Source of the DNA: Abyssisolibacter fermentans
GTDB lineage: Bacteria > Bacillota > Clostridia > Tissierellales > MCWD3
DNA length: 64,000 nucleotides
Assembly (NCBI RefSeq): GCF_001559865.1
Contig: NZ_LOHE01000112.1
Span: forward strand, 1-64,000
Direction of reading: 5' to 3'
Part shown: positions 8,809 to 16,666 of the stretch, in pieces
Layout: each line of letters starts with the position of its first letter
Numbering within the stretch: position 1 is the first letter of the stretch
The notes under the pieces: model-generated
Told to the model about the DNA's origin: nothing
What the model saw: the letters and a program-made list of their open reading frames with translations, nothing else
Database searches by the model: none
Program-made: the position numbers and the translations under genes

Positions 8809-10149
8809 ATGGTCTTTGAGAGCTTAGGTGAAAAAATGCAAAATGCATTAGGCAAGCTGAAAAAAAAGGGAAAACTTACTGAAAAAGATGTTAAAAATGC
8901 CATGAGAGAAGTCAAGCTTGCATTATTAGAGGCAGATGTTAATTTCAAGGTTGTAAAAAAATTCATAAATAGAGTACAAGAAAGAGCCGTTGGTCAAGAA
9001 GTAATGGAAAGCCTTACTCCTGGGCAGCATGTTATAAAAATTGTTAATGAAGAATTAACTGAGCTTATGGGGCAAAAAGAAAGCAAGTTAGATCTTTCGA
9101 GTTCTCCATCTGTAATAATGATGTGCGGATTACAAGGTGCTGGTAAAACAACAACTACGGGTAAATTGGGTTTATTATTAAAAAAGAAAGCTAAGAGACC
9201 TTTATTAGTAGCTTGTGACGTGTACAGACCAGCTGCAATAAAGCAATTACAGGTTGTAGGAACTAAAGTTGATGTACCGGTATTTGCAATGGGAAACAAT
9301 CAAAATCCTGTAAATATTGCAAAAGCAGCAATTGAGCATGCTAAAAAACATAACAATGATGTTGTTATTATTGATACTGCTGGTAGACTTCATATAGATG
9401 AAAATTTAATGGATGAACTTGAAAATATAAAAACAGAGGTTAAACCAAGTGAGATTCTTTTAGTTGTAGATTCTATGACAGGTCAAGATGCAGTTACAGT
9501 AGCTGACAAATTTAATTCTAAACTTGAAATAAGTGGCGTTGTATTAACAAAGCTTGATGGTGATGCTAGAGGTGGAGCTGCGCTTTCAATAAAAGCTGTT
9601 ACAGAAAAGCCAATTAAATTTGTTTGTATGGGAGAAAAGTTTGAAGATATGGAAATCTTCCATCCCGATAGAATGTCATCAAGAATATTAGGAATGGGAG
9701 ACGTTTTAAGTCTTATAGAAAAAGCACAAGCAAATATTGATGCTAAGAAAGCTATGGATCTCGAAAAGAAACTAAGAACTCAGCAATTTACATTTGATGA
9801 TTTTTTAGATCAACTAGAACAGATGAAAAACTTAGGACCTTTAGATGAATTATTAGGTATGATACCTGGAGTGAATTCAAAACAGTTAAAGAATTTAAAG
9901 GTAGATGATAAAGAACTTGCTCATGTTGAAGCTATAATAAAATCAATGACAAAAGAAGAGAAAAATAATCCTCAGATAATTGATGCTAGTAGAAGGAAAC
10001 GAATTTCAAAAGGTAGTGGAACAAATATTCAGGATGTAAATAAATTATTAAAGCAATTTAAAGAAACTAAAAAAATGCTTAAGAAGTTTTCAGGAATGGA
10101 AAAATCAATGAAAAAAAGAGGAAAATTTGGCTTGCCATTTTTCAAATAA
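8809..10149 (+). CDS. ffh: Signal recognition particle protein Ffh (SRP54)
   Basis: GTPase that binds 4.5S/scRNA and signal peptides and delivers nascent membrane proteins to FtsY. The 446-residue protein has the N domain, G1 GLQGAGKTTT near residues 105-114, DTAGRLH, TKLDGDARGG, and a methionine-rich M domain (about 300-446) with the RNA-binding segment SRRKRISKGSGT, ending KKRGKFGLPFFK. AGGAGGTG precedes the ATG. rpsP follows 31 nt later. Confidence 0.97.
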   Translation: MVFESLGEKMQNALGKLKKKGKLTEKDVKNAMREVKLALLEADVNFKVVKKFINRVQERAVGQEVMESLTPGQHVIKIVNEELTELMGQKESKLDLSSSPSVIMMCGLQGAGKTTTTGKLGLLLKKKAKRPLLVACDVYRPAAIKQLQVVGTKVDVPVFAMGNNQNPVNIAKAAIEHAKKHNNDVVIIDTAGRLHIDENLMDELENIKTEVKPSEILLVVDSMTGQDAVTVADKFNSKLEISGVVLTKLDGDARGGAALSIKAVTEKPIKFVCMGEKFEDMEIFHPDRMSSRILGMGDVLSLIEKAQANIDAKKAMDLEKKLRTQQFTFDDFLDQLEQMKNLGPLDELLGMIPGVNSKQLKNLKVDDKELAHVEAIIKSMTKEEKNNPQIIDASRRKRISKGSGTNIQDVNKLLKQFKETKKMLKKFSGMEKSMKKRGKFGLPFFK

Positions 10150-10180
10150 ATTACATTAATATTTTAAAGGAGGTGAAAAC

Positions 10181-10450
10181 ATGGCAGTAAAAATAAGATT
10201 AAAAAGAATGGGTGCAAAAAAGAAACCTTTTTATAGAATAGTTGTAGCTGATTCTCGTTCACCAAGAGATGGAAAGTTTATTGAGGAAATAGGTTATTAT
10301 AATCCAGTAGCACAACCTAAAGTTATCAATATAGATGATGAAAAAGCTGTTAAATGGTTACAAGTTGGAGCTAAGCCTACTGATACTGTAAATACTCTTT
10401 TCAAAAATAATGGTATTATAGAGAAATTTGAAGAATCTAAGAAAGCCTAG
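10181..10450 (+). CDS. rpsP: 30S ribosomal protein S16
   Basis: Small-subunit assembly protein of 89 residues. It opens with [30 protein letters not shown], a run nearly invariant in bacterial S16 (cited here in two overlapping parts: [15 protein letters not shown] and [15 protein letters not shown]). AAGGAGGTG precedes the ATG. It is the first gene of the conserved rpsP-khpA-rimM-trmD-rplS set. Confidence 0.97.
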   Translation: MAVKIRLKRMGAKKKPFYRIVVADSRSPRDGKFIEEIGYYNPVAQPKVINIDDEKAVKWLQVGAKPTDTVNTLFKNNGIIEKFEESKKA

Positions 10451-10469
10451 ATTTTAGGGGGTGAAAAGA

Positions 10470-10697
10470 ATGGGTGAATTAGTGGAGATAATTGCAAAAG
10501 CACTAGTAGATCAGCCAGGAGAAGTTCAAGTTACAGAAATAGAAGGAACTCAATCAGTTATAATTGAGTTAAAGGTAGCCCCAGATGATATGGGAAAAAT
10601 CATTGGAAAACAAGGAAGAATAGCTAAGGCTATTAGAACAGTAGTAAAGGCAGCAGCTATTAAAGAAAATAAGAGAGTTGTAGTTGAAATTATTTAA
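10470..10697 (+). CDS. khpA: KH-domain RNA-binding protein KhpA (YlqC)
   Basis: Single KH domain of 75 residues with the GxxG loop in [17 protein letters not shown]. KhpA pairs with KhpB/Jag in Bacillota and affects cell elongation and mRNA binding. I chose ATG 10470, 6 nt after a GGGGGTG site; a GTG at 10461 lies inside that site. It follows rpsP closely and ends just before the structured 10698-10910 interval. Confidence 0.93.
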   Translation: MGELVEIIAKALVDQPGEVQVTEIEGTQSVIIELKVAPDDMGKIIGKQGRIAKAIRTVVKAAAIKENKRVVVEII

Positions 10698-10698
10698 G

Positions 10699-10836
10699 AG
10701 AGCTGCTTTAAATTGGATAAATAACTTACTCAGAGAAAAAAATTAAGTCTGGGTTACAAACTTTAAGAAACTTTATTCATTTTGAAACAGCTCTGAGGGG
10801 ATGACTTAAAAACATTTTGAGGCATCCTCTTATTTA
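10699..10836 (+). terminator. Structured khpA-rimM interval with a long hairpin
   Basis: AGGGGATG and CATCCTCT, continued by CTTAAAA and TTTTGAG across one mismatch, form a stem of 15 pairs out of 16 at 10796-10830 with a 3-nt loop. The tail (TTATTTAG) has few Ts, so it may be a weak terminator, an attenuator or a processing site. Just before it AGAGCTG (10699-10705) pairs with CAGCTCT (10788-10794) over a long loop. The position inside an otherwise tight ribosomal operon suggests differential expression of rpsP-khpA versus rimM-trmD. Confidence 0.5.
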
Positions 10837-10880
10837 GTAGAGAACCAAAACTTGATTTTGAGTGAATTAAAATTAAGTTT
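10835..10880 (+). repeat. Decayed relic of the interspersed repeat (module C)
   Basis: AGTAGAGAACCAAAAC followed by TTGATTTTGAGTGAATTA aligns with AGCAGAGAACTAAAAT and TGATTTTATGTGAATC of the intact copies at 70-110 and 16850-16885. The hairpin pairing CAAAA/TTTTG is kept. It lies immediately upstream of rimM. Confidence 0.45.
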
Positions 10881-10910
10881 TTATAAAATCAAAGTAAATT
10901 TGAGGTGCTT

Positions 10911-11405
10911 ATGGATAATAAGATTCAGATTGGGAAAATTGCCAATACACATGGAATTAGAGGATATGTCAAAGTTATACCACTTACAACAAATATGTAT
11001 CGATATGATGATTTAAAAGAAGTATTTATTGATGAAGCTAAATTTGAAATTGAAGATGTTTGGTATAAAAAAGACGTAGTTATGGTTAAATTTAAGGGAT
11101 ATGATAATATAAATGACGTTATATGTTATAAGAATAAATTCATACAAATTGATGAAAAAGATTTAATAGGATTAGATCAAGATGAATATTTTATTTTTGA
11201 TATTGTAGGCTTGCAGGTATATTTAGCTAATGGAAAATATCTTGGAGAAATAAAAGAAGTACTACAGCCCGGAGCTAATGATGTATATGTCATTAAAACA
11301 AAAAAATCAGACGTATTAATTCCAGCAGTTAAAGAAATAGTAAAAGATATAAACGTTAAAGAAAATAAGATGATAATAGACCCTATTGAAGGAATGATAG
11401 AATGA
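10911..11405 (+). CDS. rimM: 16S rRNA processing protein RimM
   Basis: Assists maturation of the 30S head and binds S19. The 164-residue protein begins with the barrel motif IGKIANTHGIRGYVKVIPL and has a C-terminal PRC barrel (QDEYFIFDIVGLQV through VLIPAVKEIVKDINV), as in all RimM. ATG 10911 is used, with GAGG at 10902-10905; a GTG at 10905 overlaps that site. Its stop overlaps the trmD start by 4 nt. Confidence 0.95.
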   Translation: MDNKIQIGKIANTHGIRGYVKVIPLTTNMYRYDDLKEVFIDEAKFEIEDVWYKKDVVMVKFKGYDNINDVICYKNKFIQIDEKDLIGLDQDEYFIFDIVGLQVYLANGKYLGEIKEVLQPGANDVYVIKTKKSDVLIPAVKEIVKDINVKENKMIIDPIEGMIE

Positions 11406-12088
11406 AAATAGATGTATTAACATTATTCCCAGAGATGTTTAGTGGGATATTTAGCTGTAGTATAATAAAAAGAGCAGTTGATGATAATATAATGTCTATT
11501 GATTATCATAACATAAGAGATTTTTCTCTAGATAAGCACAAAAGAGTTGATGATTATCCTTTTGGTGGCGGTCAAGGTATGGTTATGAAACCCCAGCCAA
11601 TATTTAGAGCGATAGAAAGTGTAAAATCTGATAATGCTAAAGTTATATATATGAGTCCAAAAGGAAGAGTTTTCAATCAAGCAATAGCTAATGAACTATC
11701 AAAAGAAGAACATATTGTTATTTTGTGCGGTCACTATGAAGGTATAGATCATAGAATCATAGATAATTACGTAGATGATGTAATCTCGATAGGTGATTAT
11801 GTTCTCACAGGCGGAGAAATACCAGCGATGGTTTTAATTGATTCGGTGGGAAGACTTTTACCCGGTGTTTTATCTAGTGAAGAATCTTTTATAGAAGAAT
11901 CTCATTATGAAGGATTATTAGAACATCCACAATATACAAGACCAAGAATATTTAACGGTATAGAAGTTCCAGAGGTTTTAATTTCAGGAAACCATAAAAA
12001 AATTGAAGAATGGAAAAAGACTGAAGCATTGAAGCTAACTATGAAAGTAAGACCAGACATAATAAAAAAACTTAAGTTGAAAGAATAG
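11402..12088 (+). CDS. trmD: tRNA (guanine-37-N1)-methyltransferase TrmD
   Basis: SAM-dependent enzyme that methylates G37 next to the anticodon and so prevents frameshifting. The 228-residue protein starts MKIDVLTLFPEMFSG and has the SPOUT knot motifs GHYEGIDHRI and SIGDYVLTGGE, the AdoMet-binding loops of TrmD. The start overlaps the rimM stop (ATGA). The C-terminal part is slightly shorter than in Escherichia coli, as is common in Bacillota. Confidence 0.97.
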   Translation: MKIDVLTLFPEMFSGIFSCSIIKRAVDDNIMSIDYHNIRDFSLDKHKRVDDYPFGGGQGMVMKPQPIFRAIESVKSDNAKVIYMSPKGRVFNQAIANELSKEEHIVILCGHYEGIDHRIIDNYVDDVISIGDYVLTGGEIPAMVLIDSVGRLLPGVLSSEESFIEESHYEGLLEHPQYTRPRIFNGIEVPEVLISGNHKKIEEWKKTEALKLTMKVRPDIIKKLKLKE

Positions 12089-12128
12089 TAAAAATAATAA
12101 TTACATGTGATTATTATTATAAAAAATA

Positions 12129-12157
12129 TTGTAAATAACTTATAGATGTGATATAAT
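12129..12157 (+). promoter_or_regulatory. Promoter for rplS
   Basis: TTGTAA at 12129-12134, a 17-nt spacer and TATAAT at 12152-12157 form a good sigma-A promoter. It lies in the 146-nt gap between trmD and rplS and would start transcription near 12164, at the head of the structured leader. Confidence 0.7.
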
Positions 12158-12163
12158 CATCAA

Positions 12164-12234
12164 AGGTTGTTTAATGTAACACTGATGGTCCGCTGCATTT
12201 ATGCATGAACATCTAGGCGAAGGGAGGTTATACA
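12164..12234 (+). promoter_or_regulatory. L19-type ribosomal protein leader
   Basis: The stretch between promoter and rplS contains GGTCCGCTGCAT, then ATGCATGAACATCTAG, then GAAGGGAGG. TGCAT/ATGCA closes an inner hairpin and GATG/CATC an outer one. From memory it resembles the Rfam L19 leader of Bacillota, in which L19 is thought to regulate its own mRNA. A covariance-model scan would settle it. Confidence 0.6.
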
Positions 12235-12582
12235 ATGGATATCATAAAAGCAATTGAACAAGAACAATTAAGAAATGATTTAGTTGATTTTAATGTAGGA
12301 GATACAGTACAAGTACATTATCATATCAAAGAAGGAAACAGAGAAAGAGTTCAGGTTTTTGAAGGAACTGTTCTTAAAAAGCAAGGTGAAAGTTCTAGAG
12401 CTACTTTTACTGTAAGAAGAATTTCTTATGGAGTTGGTGTTGAAAGAATTTTTTCATTGCATTCACCAAGAATAGAAAAACTAGTTGTTACTAGAAGAGG
12501 TAAAGTTAGAAGAGCTAAGTTATTTTACCTTAGAGAAAGAACTGGTAAAAGAGCTAAAGTTAAAGAAAAAAGAAATTATTAA
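12235..12582 (+). CDS. rplS: 50S ribosomal protein L19
   Basis: Large-subunit protein at the 30S-50S interface, 115 residues. It has the family run [20 protein letters not shown], then [11 protein letters not shown] and [18 protein letters not shown], ending in a basic tail with [25 protein letters not shown] precedes the ATG. It has its own promoter and leader, and a strong terminator follows. Confidence 0.97.
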   Translation: MDIIKAIEQEQLRNDLVDFNVGDTVQVHYHIKEGNRERVQVFEGTVLKKQGESSRATFTVRRISYGVGVERIFSLHSPRIEKLVVTRRGKVRRAKLFYLRERTGKRAKVKEKRNY

Positions 12583-12592
12583 GAACTTAAAG

Positions 12593-12623
12593 ATTGGGAC
12601 TCTTGTAGTCCCAATTATTTTTT
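12593..12623 (+). terminator. Terminator after rplS
   Basis: ATTGGGACT (12593-12601) pairs perfectly with AGTCCCAAT (12607-12615) around a 5-nt loop, followed by a T-rich tail ending in six Ts. Classic intrinsic terminator, 10 nt after the stop codon. Confidence 0.9.
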
Positions 12624-12745
12624 AAGCAGAGACCTCAAATCTATGATTTTATGTAAGTTACTTACTCATGCGAGGAGTAAAAAACTATGATTTCTTGTAA
12701 ATAAATTACTCCCAGTAGCGAAGTAAGTAGGTTTCATTGTCAAAA
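12624..12745 (+). repeat. Two decayed tandem relics of the interspersed repeat (module C)
   Basis: AGCAGAGACCTCAAATCTA followed by TGATTTTATGTAAGTTACTT matches module C of the intact copies, with a hairpin TTACTC/GAGTAA in place of CTCATTC/GAATGAG. A second, weaker unit follows (CTATGATTTCTTGTAAATAA, then TTACT/AGTAA and GGTTTCATT). The rest of the gap to rbgA (12746-12965) holds an imperfect palindrome at 12829-12852 (ACGACTTAAT/ATTAAGACGT) and no gene that I can support. Confidence 0.5.
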
Positions 12746-12965
12746 AACTAGTATGATTTTCGTTATATACCACCAGGCTTACATATATTTATGATTCAAA
12801 TCTTGTTCTTAATATGTATTTAAAAAAACGACTTAATCTTTAATTAAGACGTCCCATTCATAAAGAGATTTTTTTAATACATTTCTATTGAAATCTGATA
12901 TAGATCCTTAAATTTGTACATAATACTATATACATAAAATAATTACATATCGATGAGGTGATAAT

Positions 12966-13820
12966 ATGAATATAAATTGGTTTCCAGGACATATGAAAAA
13001 AACAAGAGATTTACTTAAGCAAAATTTATCATTAGTTGATGTTGTTATAGAAATCCTAGATGCTCGTATTCCAATCAGTAGTAAAAACCCGGAAATAGAT
13101 AAATTGATAAATAATAAAAAAAGAATAGTAATACTTAATAAAAGTGATTTAAGTGACAAAAAAGCCAATGAACAATGGGTGACTTATTTAAAGGATAATG
13201 ATACAGAGGTAATATTAAATAATGCACTTACTAAAAATAGTGTAAATATGATCCTAAAAAGCTGCGATAAGCTAATGAAAGAAAAAAGAATGAGGCTTGA
13301 AAAGAGAGGTATTAAGAATAAAGTAGTTAAAGCAATGATTGTGGGAATACCTAATGTGGGAAAATCAACGCTTATAAACTCCATATCAGGCAGAAAGAGT
13401 GCTAAAACAGGCAATAGGCCTGGGGTAACTAAGGGTAAACAATGGATTAGGCTTAAAGGCAATATAGAGCTTTTAGACACACCAGGAATATTATGGCCAA
13501 AATTTGAAAATCAAGACATAGCATTGAGCTTAGCTTTTACAGGTGCAATAAAAGATGAAATAATGGATACAGATACATTAGCGTATAAACTTGTAGAAGT
13601 GTTATCAAGTAAATATCCTCATACTTTAATAGATAGATATGAAATAGAATTAGAAAATAAGACTACAATTCAGATAATTGACGAAATAGCATTAAAAAGA
13701 GGATGCGTAATGAAAAATAAAGAAATAGACTATACGAGGATATCTAATTTGATACTTGATGAATTTAGAAAAGGAAAATTAGGAAGGATTACGTTAGAGC
13801 TTCCTGAAGATAAAAGATAA
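12966..13820 (+). CDS. rbgA: Ribosome biogenesis GTPase RbgA (YlqF)
   Basis: Needed for late 50S assembly (incorporation of L16 and neighbours). The 284-residue protein shows the circularly permuted order typical of the YlqF/YawG family: G4 NKSD near residue 58 comes before G1 GIPNVGKST near 126 and G3 DTPG near 171. It opens INWFPGHMKKT, a family signature. GAGGTG precedes the ATG. Confidence 0.95.
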   Translation: MNINWFPGHMKKTRDLLKQNLSLVDVVIEILDARIPISSKNPEIDKLINNKKRIVILNKSDLSDKKANEQWVTYLKDNDTEVILNNALTKNSVNMILKSCDKLMKEKRMRLEKRGIKNKVVKAMIVGIPNVGKSTLINSISGRKSAKTGNRPGVTKGKQWIRLKGNIELLDTPGILWPKFENQDIALSLAFTGAIKDEIMDTDTLAYKLVEVLSSKYPHTLIDRYEIELENKTTIQIIDEIALKRGCVMKNKEIDYTRISNLILDEFRKGKLGRITLELPEDKR

Positions 13821-13874
13821 AAATTATATGGTGTTAATATATTTATAAATTTTTTTGTTATAATATGTATAATC

Positions 13875-13916
13875 AAATAGGTGCATTATATTATTGTACC
13901 TATTTTTCTGTTTTTT
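13875..13916 (+). terminator. Terminator after rbgA
   Basis: AAATAGGTGC pairs with GTACCTATTT (10 bp with one G-U) around an 11-nt loop, followed by TTCTGTTTTTT. It starts about 55 nt after the rbgA stop. Confidence 0.75.
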
Positions 13917-14006
13917 GTTTAATTTGTAGTAACTGTTAATTTATCTTATAAAAAATATAGGTGAAAATGCAGAGAAAATTTAATGATTTAGCGTATTAGT
14001 GAAAAT

Positions 14007-14048
14007 AAAGGCATAAATCTCCAATTCATTTGGAGATTTATGCCTTTT
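14007..14048. terminator. Long perfect hairpin, possibly bidirectional terminator
   Basis: Eighteen perfectly paired bases, AAAGGCATAAATCTCCAA with its exact reverse complement, around the 5-nt loop TTCAT. Only one T follows the stem and one A precedes it, so it is a strong structure with a weak tract on either strand. Confidence 0.55.
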
Positions 14049-14186
14049 AAGAATTATTAAGAACTTACAATTTATATAACTCTTTTATAATGATATAATT
14101 ATATAAAATGAGAAAGTTCAAAAAAATATAAAGAATAACACGTATTTAATCGATAGAATAATTAGATATATAAATAGGAGGATTTT

Positions 14187-14822
14187 ATGCTTAGTATAGA
14201 AAAAGAACTATGGAATGAAGGCTATAACTATATAGCTTGTATAGATGAGGTTGGTCGAGGCTGTCTAGCTGGAGAAGTTGTAGCATGTGCTATTATCATG
14301 CCTAAAGAATTATTAATAGAAAAAGTTAATGATTCAAAGAAACTTACTCCTAAAACGAGAGACAAGCTGTATGATATTATACTTGAAAATGCTGTTGCTG
14401 TTGGATTAGGTGCAGTTGGACCTGAAACAATTGATGAAATAAATATTAAAAATAGTACTAAATTAGCTATGAAAATGGCAATCAAAAATCTTAAAAATAA
14501 AGATGGACAAGGTGTTACACCTGATTATGTATTGATTGATGCTGAAAAATTAGACATAGATATCCCACAGAAAAATATTATAAAGGGAGATTCAAAATGT
14601 CATGGGATTGCAGCAGCATCAATAATAGCTAAGGTTTATAGAGATAGACAATGCATAGAACTAGCAAAGGAATATCCTGAATACGCTTTTGAAAAAAATA
14701 AAGGCTATGGTACAAAAGTACATAGAGAAGCATTGAAAAAAGTAGGCCCATGTCCAATACATAGACTTACATTTCTTAAAAAAATTTTAGATGAAGCACA
14801 GCAACTAAGTTTTTGGGGGTAA
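14187..14822 (+). CDS. rnhB: Ribonuclease HII
   Basis: Removes RNA from RNA-DNA hybrids and single ribonucleotides from DNA. The 211-residue protein has the first catalytic pair in IDEVGRGCLAGEV (D20, E21), then NDSKKLTPKTRD and the later acidic residue in YVLIDAEKL, and the conserved GDSKCHGIAAASIIAKVYRD (quoted in part). AGGAGG precedes the ATG. It is 3 nt upstream of the next gene. Confidence 0.96.
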   Translation: MLSIEKELWNEGYNYIACIDEVGRGCLAGEVVACAIIMPKELLIEKVNDSKKLTPKTRDKLYDIILENAVAVGLGAVGPETIDEINIKNSTKLAMKMAIKNLKNKDGQGVTPDYVLIDAEKLDIDIPQKNIIKGDSKCHGIAAASIIAKVYRDRQCIELAKEYPEYAFEKNKGYGTKVHREALKKVGPCPIHRLTFLKKILDEAQQLSFWG

Positions 14823-14825
14823 ATT

Positions 14826-16382
14826 ATGAGAATAGTAAGCACAATCAATAGTAATGCTAATATGAACTTGAACGTGAATAATGCTATGACAGACGGCGGT
14901 ATAATAAAAGGTAAAATAATAAGCTTAGAGGGTAAAAATGTAGTTATAAGCACTCCTAGTGGAGAATTAATAGAAGCTAAACTTGAGGGTGATTTACAAC
15001 TCAATAAGAATATTATGCTTGATTTCATGGTTAAGTATACAAATGATGGCAAGGTGATATTAACACCATTAAATAGTGAGCTTTTGGAAACTAATACTGA
15101 TAATTTATTGAAATTCATATTAAAAGAAAATGGAGTACCAGAAAATGATAAAAATCTTCAAATAGTAAAATTACTAATGGATAATAAAATGCCAATAAAT
15201 AAGCAGACAATAGAAAAAGCGTTAAAATACGTTGATAAGTTGATGCAATTAAGTAATATTAGTGATAATGAGAAAATATTAATGGTTTTAAAAAATATAT
15301 CAACTGCACAAGAAGATATAAGTAATTTTATAAAAGTTAAAGATGATGATATAACGCAAAATTTAAAAGAAATGCCTAATCAAAAGGAAATAGATAAAGA
15401 AGTTGTTTCTGGAAATAAAGATACGAGACAAGAAACAGTTAATAAAGCTAAAATAGATGTAAAGGATGTAACTACTGTAGTAAAAAATTTGATGTCAGAG
15501 GTAAAGTTATCAAATGAAAATCAAAACAGCAGCATTACTAAAACAGTGGTGTTACTGTTGAAAATGGATTTAAAAGTAAACTTAGATAATTTGAAAATAT
15601 TTGACGAGTTTGTTTCAAATGAAAAAGGATTTATAGAAAATGAAATAAAGGAAATAGTCCAATTATTAGATAAGGAGATTAACGCTGGCAAAAACATAGC
15701 TGAAAATATAGAAAAGAATATAACTAAGAATCTAGGGAAAATTATTAATAAAAACATAGAAAATACACCTGATAAAAATATAGAGAGTGATGTAAATAAG
15801 ATTTTAAATAAATTTGTTAAATCAATGAAAGCTTTAACAGGACAAGAAGATAAAAAAAGTATAGATGATATAATAAAAAACCTAAATGATTTAAATAAAG
15901 AAGTAAAAAATATGATAAAAGATAACTCAGTAATCAAAGCTACCATAGAAGATAAAACAAGAATTATTGAACAAAAGATCAATTTTATAAGTAATATGAA
16001 TGATTCATTTAATCTACTTTATGTACCAGTTGAATTAAGCTTTGAAGATTTAAAATATAGGTTTGGCTTGTTAAAGAAGAATAAAGTAAATAAAGCTGAA
16101 GAAGCAGATTTTTATATAAGCGTACACACAAGAAATCTAAAAAAAATAGATGTTGTTTGTAAGTTGACAAATAAAAAAATTCAAATTAAATTTCTTGCAG
16201 AAGATGAAAGTATAACTAAGTTATTAAATGATAATAAAAGTCTTTTAGAAAAACAATTAGAAAACCAAGGATTTAATAGAATTGAATTGATTGCAGTCAA
16301 CAAATTAACTAGTGATTCAATTTTTAGTAATCTGTTAGAAAAAAATGAACAAAAAAAATATTTATTAGATGTTAGGGTGTGA
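14826..16382 (+). CDS. YlqG-like protein with FliK-type C-terminal domain
   Basis: The 518-residue, lysine- and asparagine-rich protein has an N-terminal segment GGIIKGKIISLEGKNVVIST (a small beta domain), a long low-complexity middle with repeats such as ENIEKNITKNLGKIINKNIE, and a C-terminal domain (residues about 395-500) whose pattern YVPVELSFEDLKYRFGL through QLENQGFNRIELIAV resembles the hook-length control domain of FliK. Bacillus subtilis has ylqG at the same place, after rnhB. Function is unknown; the next gene is an FlhB-tail homologue, so a FliK/FlhB-like interaction is plausible. Confidence 0.7.
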   Translation: MRIVSTINSNANMNLNVNNAMTDGGIIKGKIISLEGKNVVISTPSGELIEAKLEGDLQLNKNIMLDFMVKYTNDGKVILTPLNSELLETNTDNLLKFILKENGVPENDKNLQIVKLLMDNKMPINKQTIEKALKYVDKLMQLSNISDNEKILMVLKNISTAQEDISNFIKVKDDDITQNLKEMPNQKEIDKEVVSGNKDTRQETVNKAKIDVKDVTTVVKNLMSEVKLSNENQNSSITKTVVLLLKMDLKVNLDNLKIFDEFVSNEKGFIENEIKEIVQLLDKEINAGKNIAENIEKNITKNLGKIINKNIENTPDKNIESDVNKILNKFVKSMKALTGQEDKKSIDDIIKNLNDLNKEVKNMIKDNSVIKATIEDKTRIIEQKINFISNMNDSFNLLYVPVELSFEDLKYRFGLLKKNKVNKAEEADFYISVHTRNLKKIDVVCKLTNKKIQIKFLAEDESITKLLNDNKSLLEKQLENQGFNRIELIAVNKLTSDSIFSNLLEKNEQKKYLLDVRV

Positions 16383-16386
16383 TGGT

Positions 16387-16656
16387 TTGAGCAAAAAAAT
16401 TGCTATTGCGCTTCAATATGATGAGGGAAGTGAAGCTCCTAAAGTAATTGCTAAAGGTAAAGGTATAGTAGCTGAAAAAATATTAGAAAAAGCTAAAGAA
16501 GGGAAAATTCCAACACAGGAAAATGAAGAGTTAGCATTGAGTTTGTATGATGTTGATTTAGGAGAAGATATTCCTGAAGAGTTATATCATGCAGTTGCTC
16601 AGATTCTTATGTATATACATGATTTAGACAAGCTTAGAGATAAAGGAATTTTATAG
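16387..16656 (+). CDS. FlhB C-terminal-domain homologue (YlqH-like)
   Basis: Protein of 89 residues beginning SKKIAIALQYDEGSEAPKVIAKGKG and continuing AEKILEKAKEGKIP and EDIPEELYHAVAQILMYIHDLD. It aligns by eye with the end of FlhB in this same window (AQKIKEVA, IIPEDLYHAVAEVLAYVYSL). It lacks the NPTH autocleavage motif and all membrane helices, so it cannot replace FlhB. I chose TTG at 16387, 4 nt after the upstream stop, with AGGGTG at 16374-16379. An ATG at 16369 would overlap the previous gene and lacks a site. Confidence 0.8.
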   Translation: MSKKIAIALQYDEGSEAPKVIAKGKGIVAEKILEKAKEGKIPTQENEELALSLYDVDLGEDIPEELYHAVAQILMYIHDLDKLRDKGIL

Positions 16657-16666
16657 TAAAACTATT

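Larger units (their letters stand above)
13821..14186. other. Intergenic region rbgA-rnhB with two hairpins
   Basis: This 366-nt gap holds the two terminator-like hairpins listed separately (13875-13916 and 14007-14048). The rest is very AT-rich. TATAAT-like strings near 14090-14097 could be an rnhB promoter, but no well-spaced -35 box is convincing. I see no coding sequence. Confidence 0.5.
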
